DNA of 64,000 bases. Source: Codonopsis lanceolata. Taxonomy: Eukaryota > Streptophyta > Magnoliopsida > Asterales > Campanulaceae. The notes under the pieces are model-generated. The model was not told the DNA's origin, searched no databases, and saw nothing but the letters and a program-made list of their open reading frames with translations. Where the stretch lies: assembly GCA_013146195.2 (NCBI GenBank), contig CM028379.1, forward strand, positions 109,796,168 through 109,860,167. The letters are read 5' to 3'. Shown piece after piece: positions 57,896 through 64,000 of this stretch (position 1 is the stretch's first letter; each line of letters begins with the position of its first letter). The position numbers were made by a program, and so were the translations under genes.

Positions 57896-58337
57896 ACAAC
57901 ACCCAGTCCTCACCCCACTTCCAACCTCTGGTTCTTCCATCTTTGTTTGAAGCAACTCTAAGCCTAGGGCTTGAAATCACAATCTCTATCGCAATCCAAG
58001 TATGCTTCAATCATCATAGATTTATTTGGGATTGATAGGGATCCGGAAATTGGTGGATTGGTATTGGATTGATTTGTTGAACTTGTCGGTCCATAAGTGT
58101 TACCTTTTTGTTTTTGAAGGATAATCTCATATAGAATTAAAACATAGGGTTAATGTGAGCAGCACGTGAAATCAATAAGGATATTTTTAAGTTTTTAAAA
58201 ATTCTGAATTCCATCCAAAAAATTGGATGGAGCGATGAACATGGGAGTTAAAGTAACTAAATTGAGAGAAAAAAATTAGTAGAGTGGGCTTAATGAATAA
58301 TTTATGAAAGTAAGGTGATCAAATTGTGATTTAAGCC
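56740..58337. mobile_element. Mutator-like element, non-autonomous, 9 bp target duplication
   Basis: The left end is GACTTAAATCACAATTTGGTCA (56740); the right end is its near complement, ending TGATCAAATTGTGATTTAAGCC (58337). Similarity continues inward for about 90 bp, including ctcactctact and ctcaatttagt. The flanks are aataaaaat on both sides (56731-56739 and 58338-58346), a perfect 9 bp duplication. Long inverted repeats and 9 bp duplications indicate a Mutator-like element. It has no transposase. The interior is AT-rich except 57655-57990, a pyrimidine-rich block with a (CT)n run at 57863-57891. Confidence 0.85.
57655..57990 (+). other. pyrimidine-rich, leader-like block inside the Mutator-like element
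   Basis: About 335 bp markedly richer in C than the flanks, with ctctctctctct, tccctctctc and cttcatcttcatctcc, as in plant 5' leaders. No reading frame could be recognised on either strand. It may be a captured gene fragment or merely a low-complexity tract. Confidence 0.35.
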
Positions 58338-58351
58338 AATAAAAATTTAAC

Positions 58352-58352
<1 letters not shown>

Positions 58353-58427
<75 letters not shown>
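58353..58427. repeat. (TA)n microsatellite
   Basis: About 75 bp of uninterrupted TA, just outside the Mutator-like element. Confidence 0.97.
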
Positions 58428-58430
<3 letters not shown>

Positions 58431-58598
58431 TAAAACACGTAATTCGTAGTCTCAAGAAGTTTAAGGTTTAGTAATCTTTGGTACTGGTAAGTACATGTTT
58501 ATTGATTTCAAGGAAAAAATAAAAATATACGTCAAATTTTCATTTGAAAACTTAATCAGACTATACTTAAGCTTTTGAGATCTAGTTTATCTAATGCT

Positions 58599-58740
58599 TA
58601 AAGCACAATTTGGTCACTATACTTTGACAAATTATATGTTAAGGCCACTCTACTTTTTTTTTTCAATTTAATCACTATACTTTAACATAAATAACACGTT
58701 CATCAATCTGTGAAATTTTTTGGATGGAAATCTTAATTTT
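58599..58740 (+). mobile_element. single terminal arm related to the Mutator-like element
   Basis: gcttaaagcacaatttggtc, ggccactctactttttttt and caatttaatcactatacttt match the terminal arm at 56740-56835. ttttttggatggaaatc resembles sequence just inside the other arm (58205-58225). The partner arm was not found, so it is a solo or truncated copy. Confidence 0.6.
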
Positions 58741-59251
58741 TTTAAGAAAACTTGAAAATACCCTTACGCACACCTTCAAAATTTGAGGTCTCCCTACTTG
58801 TAAACTAAAAGGTACTTTGAACCAATTTAAAGGATCAAATGAAAAACAAAAACAAAAAATAAACTCAACCCTAATTGGGATTTTCAATAAAATTGAATAC
58901 ATGAAACACGTGTTACATAATTTCAAATTTATTTAAATTTAAATCAAGTCCCCACCTGTTGAAATTCAAAAGAGAATGATATCTTTTCGCAAAGGCTCAT
59001 ATCTCTTCGAAAAGGCTGGCAACCTTTCAAAGAGATCCCAACTCGAAGTATAAAAAGGTTTGAACAATCAAACACAAGAATGAAAAAAAGGCCATCACTC
59101 GAGTATCATAAGATTTCCCAGAAAATAAGAGTGTTTCCGGTTTGATTCAAAATATCACATTTTGAATCACACAACTCCATTTTATAAACAACTTGATAGA
59201 ATATTTCTTACTAATCAATTATGCTTTGTATGATATGCTTGCACGATGCAG
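58741..59251. other. non-coding DNA, probably intron of the diterpene synthase
   Basis: No coding frame was recognised. It ends in the acceptor gcacgatgcag at 59251. The exon that should precede it (encoding the part before VPAIYP) was not seen. Confidence 0.4.
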
Positions 59252-59311
59252 TTCCTGCAATTTATCCATTAGCTATATATGCGAGGCTCTGCTTGGTTGA
59301 TCATCTTGACA
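59252..59311 (+). pseudogene. ent-kaurene-synthase-like diterpene synthase, exon 5' half (split by solo LTR)
   Basis: After the acceptor at 59251 the frame reads (V)PAIYPLAIYARLCLVDHLD, where Val is shared with the missing exon, and stops at the LTR. It continues at 62908 as RLGIGRYFSHEIESVLMETY. The segment VDHLDRLGI-R-F--EI is a hallmark of plant diterpene synthases. The following exon (NEEIVLD) points to the kaurene synthase side rather than copalyl diphosphate synthase. These enzymes cyclise copalyl diphosphate in plastids, feeding gibberellin or specialised diterpenoid pathways. Insertion of 3.6 kb into the exon should abolish the product unless the LTR is spliced out. Confidence 0.8.
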
Positions 59312-60644
59312 TGTGAGAACCCAAACCCATTACTTGTTTATTGCCTTAATAACATGCTTGTATTATACCTTAACATGTTAGACGCTTCTAATTGTCCCTG
59401 TCATGTTCACACTGGAATATTACGTGCCTAGTTGCTTGAATACCCTCTATGCTTAGCATACCTTGCCGTTATGCCTTGAGCGTTGCCTTAGCTTGATTTG
59501 CACTCAACCAAGACTCGTTAGGGTTCTATTGTCTTTCATAGGTGACTTAGAACACTCGCCTTGATACTAGTAAGCTTGATCGGAAGTGTAGAAACCATCT
59601 CGCTTTGTTTTGGCCTTAGCGATTTCCCCCGTCTCCCGTATTGCTCGTATTTCGACGTGCGAATTGTTCCTTGAGTTCCCGGACTTGTCTTCAAGTCATA
59701 ACCATGATTAAACAATGCTTTTTCATGCCCAAGTTATCCTAGTTTTAGTGACGTTTGATCCGGGTTTGATTCGTCGACCAATCGTCGCTTGACTCGAGCC
59801 TTGTCCTACCTTGTTCCGGGTGTTGTTCGGGTATGTTTCGGACATGTTTTGAGTTATGTTAGACCCTAGAGTGGTTGCCCATGAGCTTGGGACCATTTAG
59901 GACTTGTTTAGGTCAAGTTTTGGAGCCCCAGAAGCCCAGGCGCCCGCATGGATCGAGTGAGGCGCGCCCTGAGGCGAGAGCAATTGAAAACTGGGGCAGC
60001 CCCTTGAAAGATTCGGAGGCGTCAGGCCTGAGTGAGGCGCCCGCCTCAACCCATTTGCAGCTACGGGAATTTTTCCCCCTATTCTGTTATGTCCGACCTT
60101 TGACCCTTTAAACCCCTTCCTAATTGGCCCTAATCCTACCTATTAGACACTAATCAAGTTAGATTAGTCCTAACCTCAAGCTACCTCCTCTTGACAAGTG
60201 GAAAAAGGGAGCCTCTCCTCTTGACATGTGGATTTCCACTCAATCCATGCAAGGTATTTAAAGCCTCTCTCTTGTTGATCAGCCATTAAGCCTCCATTCC
60301 CAGATTTTCTCCTCTCTCTCTTGCCATGGTTAGTGTGTGTAGAGAATAGGTGAGATTAGTGTGTGTCTCTCCCCTAGATTGGGCTCCCGACCTCCGTTTG
60401 CCAAACCGAGACTACCGGAGTGAAGCTACCGACGAGGAGATCGTTTCCATCCGATTACCTTGTGCTCCAATCTTCCTTTTCCTTGGTGAAGGTAAGCTAT
60501 CGATTCCCCTTAGGATACATGCTAGAATTGCCATGTTTTCCCCTCTTCTTGTAACTCCCATGCTCCTACCATGCCCATGCCATGATTGTTGATGAATTGG
60601 TCTTTGGAGAATTTGAATAAAATGTTCATCTTGTTAAATTAGTC

Positions 60645-61170
60645 CTATGCCTAGAATTAATTATGTTCTATGCTTCCTTAGGAGCAACTAATGCTCTTGG
60701 ATCAATAGATTTTGATAACTCTTGGAAACTATGATTTCTAGGGTTCCATATACCATGAATTGTCTATCTTGTTGATTGAGATCTATGCCTAGAATTAAAA
60801 GAGTTCTATGTCCCCTTAGGAACAACTATTGTTCTTGGACCAATAACTTTTGATAACTCTTGGAGGTGATGACTTCTAGGGTTTCACATGCTACAAACTG
60901 TCCATCCTATTGATTGAGTCCTACGCCTCGAATTGAATATGTTCTATGCCTTGTTAAGAATAACAAATGTTCTTGGACTTACGACTCTTGACAACTCTTG
61001 GGAATTATGATTCTAGGGTTTCCTATGCCTTGTATTGATCATCCTATTGGATTGGGTCCTAGGCCTAGTATAAATTGTGATCTATGTTCCCTTACGAGAA
61101 AATAATGTTCTTGGACCCTTGCATTTTAATAACCTTGAAAGAATGATTCTAAGGCCCTTGAATTTGAATT
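60645..61170 (+). repeat. 138 bp tandem repeat, four copies, within the solo LTR
   Basis: The phrase ctatgcctagaatt or its variants starts at 60645, 60783, 60921 and 61059, exactly 138 bp apart. Each unit also holds gttctatg, ttcttggac, ataactcttgg and tctagggttt. Confidence 0.9.
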
Positions 61171-61178
61171 ATCGATAA

Positions 61179-61850
61179 TTCTTAACTACGGTTGTTTAAT
61201 AGATTAATGACCTAGCCGATCCTATACGAGAACTTAGAAAAGGATTTTGGATGCATCTAGCATCTTAACTCTCTTGGATGAATCGTTAGAGACGACTCAG
61301 CGGAGTCAAACTTAAGTGAGCCATTGAACAATACCGGCTCAATGACCAATCCCTACAATGTTCTAAACGCGTTCCTCTAAGAATGATGATTCTAGACTGT
61401 TGAACTTGAATTGATTACCTGGCTTGATTCTTGATGTCATATAATAGAATGTCTATTTGATATATTGAGTTCGCCTTGTCGAACTCATTCCCGCTGCTGA
61501 TTATTGATGAAAATTCTTAACTACGGTTGTTTAATAGATTAATAACCTAGCCGATCATATACGAGAACTTAGAAAAGGTTCATGATGCATTTAGCGTCTT
61601 ATCTATCTTGGATGAATTGTTATAGATGACTCAACGGAGTCAATCTTAGCGAGCCATTGAACAATACCGGCTCACCGACCAATCCCTCCGACGTTCTAGA
61701 CGCGTTTCCTAAGAGTAATAATTCTAGACTCTTGAACTTGAACTGATTACCTTGCTTGATCTTGAATGTCATATTATAGCATGACTAATTGACATGTGAG
61801 TTTACTCTTGTCGAACTCAATCCTACTTGGTTATTGATGAGAATAATTTA
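61179..61850 (+). repeat. 334 bp tandem duplication within the solo LTR
   Basis: attcttaactacggttg starts at 61179 and 61513. Both copies continue through gagaacttagaaaagg, gagccattgaacaatacc, attctagact and the phrase tgtcgaactca. They differ by scattered substitutions and small indels. Confidence 0.9.
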
Positions 61851-62907
61851 CTTGTCTTGCACGAGATCGCTCTTGTCGACCTCGTTCTATACTTGAGAAT
61901 TTTGTTAAGTAAACATTACTTGGCATTTGCATGAGTCCGGTGGCATAATTGTCTTGCCTTTGTTCACACACGCCTCCCTTCAAAAGTGGCCACGGTGAAG
62001 TAGCTCCCTTCTTGTAATCATTAAGAGCACCATTGGACTATCCTGCATCTCCTCTAAGATCGATGTACTTACACACATTCGATACCCGCACATTTCCAGA
62101 TAACGCTTGTATGCGGGAACTACGTAGCGGCCGGCTCTCGATATATCCCCGATCCTATGTGATTTAATTACAAGCACCTATGTGAAACAATGTGCATCTT
62201 GAATACATGACCTCTATGATATCTTGCCTTGAATAATGCATATTGCCATGACATGCATGATTGATAGCTTACAAGTCTTTATGACTTACCCTTTCCCCTT
62301 TACTGCTTTAGATCCTTTCAAGACAGGTCCTGCTCGATGGAACTTGCGTGTTCGTGCTTTGTGCCCTTTTTGGTGCGCCGTAGATATTTGAAGAGGTGGT
62401 TTAGATGCCCTCTTTCTCTTGTTTTATATTTTGTAAGGACGACGGGTTAAAGCAAGTCAATTAGACTATGCTTGGGTATTTGTATAGAACTTGGTTTGTA
62501 ACTCTTGTTAGCTAGTAGTATATCACTTGTAGTACTTGTACCCCCCTTTTTGTGCCGGCATTGTGTAAGCCGAGCTTTGGTTAACTTGTTATTATTCCTC
62601 CTCGTATTAGTCTTCCGCTGAGCATGCTATTAGCTCTTATTTAATCCTTGTCCATGAACTGTTAGCTTGGGTTCCTGTGATGTAGTGTCGCCGATGACTT
62701 GATTATATTGTTTAACTGCTTTGCTCGGGTTTAAAAGTTTTAAAAATATCCGACCGTTTGGTGCCGAGGCGTGCTACGTCTCTAATGTTGCGTCACGTCG
62801 TTCTTATAAATTAATTCCTTGCTTGTTTATTTGTCTTCTTGTTTCCTTCCTTTGGGCGGTCCGACCCTCGGTTCCATCTCGGGCCCGGGCCGGGTCGTCA
62901 CATGACA

Positions 62908-62968
62908 GGTTGGGCATAGGTCGATATTTCAGCCATGAAATAGAAAGTGTTCTCATGGAAACATATAG
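62908..62968 (+). pseudogene. ent-kaurene-synthase-like diterpene synthase, exon 3' half
   Basis: The frame RLGIGRYFSHEIESVLMETY continues the part at 59252-59311. The splice junction to the next exon needs the exon to end tatag, but only a single G stands before taattt. The GT donor therefore overlaps the last exon base, and using it would shift the frame by one. This suggests a one-base loss at the donor. Confidence 0.78.
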
Positions 62969-63567
62969 TAATTTTCACGGAAAATCATCTTTGCCAATTG
63001 GTTTACATGATTCTAGATAATTCAAGTAGTAGTCTTACCTGTTTTGGCATTAGTATAAAAAGTAAAAGGCCCTCATGACATTGAAAAACCAAAAGCTTCG
63101 TGAACTTAATTCAGCTCGATTTAGTTCATTCATTATATAAACAACTTGGACACAAACTCAAACCTAAGATCATTAGGCGAATGACCGAGCTTGACGATGG
63201 TGAGTTGAGCTAGGTAAAGCTCCGATTGGCTCATATTTGTAGTTCGAAAAAAAAAATATCTGCAAATCTGCAAAATCTCTTAGAAGTTAGTATATTTCAA
63301 GTTTTTTTATCATTTTTTTATTATTTTGCCAAAAAGTATATATATCTTTTCTAACTTTGTATGGTATTATATGTTATAAGTTTGAACCTTGACAAGTTCG
63401 GCTCATGAGCTCTCAAGCCAAACAAAGGGTTTTTAAGGCTCATTCATTAAGCAAGCCGAATTCAAACATACTAAAACTCGGCTTCATTGGTTTGCAACCA
63501 TTAGTATATATCATATTCCCAAAAGAGTTTCTATGAGCAATCAATTAAAATAAGTTTCCGTCAATAG
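62969..63567 (+). other. intron of the diterpene synthase
   Basis: AT-rich, no coding frame, ending tttccgtcaatag at 63567. Nothing else was recognised in it. Confidence 0.6.
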
Positions 63568-63654
63568 GCTTTGGATGGAGAGGAATGAAGAAATCGTTTT
63601 GGATGTTGCTTGTCAAGCCAAGGCGTTCGAACTACTTGAATGAATGGCTATGAG
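63568..63654 (+). pseudogene. ent-kaurene-synthase-like diterpene synthase, next exon
   Basis: The frame g|CTT TGG reads LWMERNEEIVLDVA-CQAKAFELLE, then a stop. A shift by one gives MNGYE. Family members read W---EEIFLD-ATCAMAF-LLR-NGY-VS, so the segment is recognisable but carries small indels (one residue short after DVA, a frame change before NGYE). The NEEIVLD version is that of kaurene synthase-like enzymes; copalyl diphosphate synthases have a different sequence here. Confidence 0.72.
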
Positions 63655-63862
63655 TCACACTTGATTGTAGAACTATACATGAACCTCGGTGAACTATACT
63701 CGAACCTCGCTTTCTCTGAGAACTTTTTCATCTTGAGAAATGAAACCATTAGTTTCCTATACTCGCCACGTTGTACCTAAGCATTTCAAGTCCGAACCTA
63801 AAGTATTGCTAATTTACTTATATATGTATTCCATAGTGGCAGTTACGTGTGAATCTTGAGAG

Positions 63863-64000
63863 TCACTGGAAGAATTTGATGAAAAGGAAAAGTTTCTCAA
63901 AATTATAAGCCCACAACTTACAGATTCAAATGCAATTCTCGAGTTATTCAGGGCATCACAACATACAATTTCCCAACAAGAACCAATATTGGAGAGATTA
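63863..64000 (+). pseudogene. ent-kaurene-synthase-like diterpene synthase, further exon, continuing past the window
   Basis: After an AG at 63861-63862 the frame reads SLEEFDEKEKFLKIISPQLT, then DSNAILELFRASQHTISQQE and PILERL at the window edge. The family pattern is --F---FL, L-D--AVLELYRASQ---P-EPILE. This part is uninterrupted. The rest of the gene, including the class I metal-binding motifs if present, would lie beyond 64000. Confidence 0.8.

Larger units (their letters stand above)
59312..62902 (+). mobile_element. solo Tekay-like gypsy LTR (3.6 kb) in a diterpene synthase exon
   Basis: A perfect 5 bp duplication tgaca flanks it (59307-59311, 62903-62907). It starts TGTGAGAACCCAAACCC and ends GGGCCGGGTCGTCACA. 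It is related to the LTRs at 9341-12385, 19607-23853 and 40300-45103. A TATA-like tatttaaagcc lies at about 60256. GC palindromes such as GAGGCGCCCGCCTC lie upstream (59940-60055). Two internal tandem repeats are present (138 bp and 334 bp units). No gag-pol is present, so it is a solo LTR. Confidence 0.93.

Overview
The window is plant nuclear DNA, most likely from a eudicot. It is intergenic, dominated by transposons, and read mainly from nested and decayed mobile elements: Ty1/copia, Ty3/gypsy (Athila-, Tekay/Del- and Tat/Ogre-like), L1-type LINEs, tRNA-derived SINEs, a CACTA transposase, an hAT-like element and a Mutator-like element. Only two traces of ordinary host genes were recognised. 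One, at the left end, is an exon of a mitochondrial pyruvate dehydrogenase E2 (dihydrolipoyl acetyltransferase) gene, with an in-frame stop. The other, at the right end, is a set of exons of an ent-kaurene-synthase-like diterpene synthase, one of which is split by a 3.6 kb solo LTR. No bacterial-type operons, CRISPR arrays or rRNA genes were seen.

Layout, left to right. 1-1.03 kb: intron-like DNA with a SINE, then the E2 exon. 2.0-4.4 kb: broken CACTA (TNP2-type) transposase on the + strand. 4.47-7.53 kb: decayed copia element A, minus strand, cut off by an assembly gap (7534-7633). 7.63-12.39 kb: minus-strand Tekay-like gypsy (protease, gag, PBS, ~3 kb LTR). 12.4-15.5 kb: Tat/Ogre-like leader and LTR, minus strand. 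16.18-39.54 kb: one copia element (B, minus strand) blown apart by later insertions. These are a solo Athila LTR (17383-18677) and a solo Tekay-like LTR (19607-23853) in its pol, and an hAT-like element (25598-39376) in its 5' LTR. A 12.9 kb Athila element (26420-39277) sits inside that hAT element. 39.5-50.2 kb: L1 LINE remnants in both orientations, one split by a 4.8 kb solo LTR (40300-45103) and another carrying a SINE with a perfect 17 bp target duplication. 50.7-56.3 kb: part of a Tat-type gypsy whose pol end is on the minus strand, with a large antisense ORF downstream that has its own promoter-like and intron signals. 56.7-58.3 kb: Mutator-like element with 9 bp duplications. 59.25-64 kb: the kaurene-synthase-like exons with the intervening solo LTR (59312-62902).

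Insertion order can be read from target-site duplications. Copia B came first. Into its LTR went the hAT element, and into that went Athila; separate LTR insertions entered its pol. Four long LTRs of one Tekay-like lineage occur in 64 kb, three of them solo, which points to repeated insertion followed by LTR-LTR recombination.

The most unusual signal is a recurrent GC-rich palindrome (core TGCGGTCGCA with different but complementary arms). It lies just upstream of the TATA box in LTRs of separate gypsy lineages, and again upstream of an extra ORF inside Athila. Coding calls rest on translated motifs read by eye; no database search was possible.
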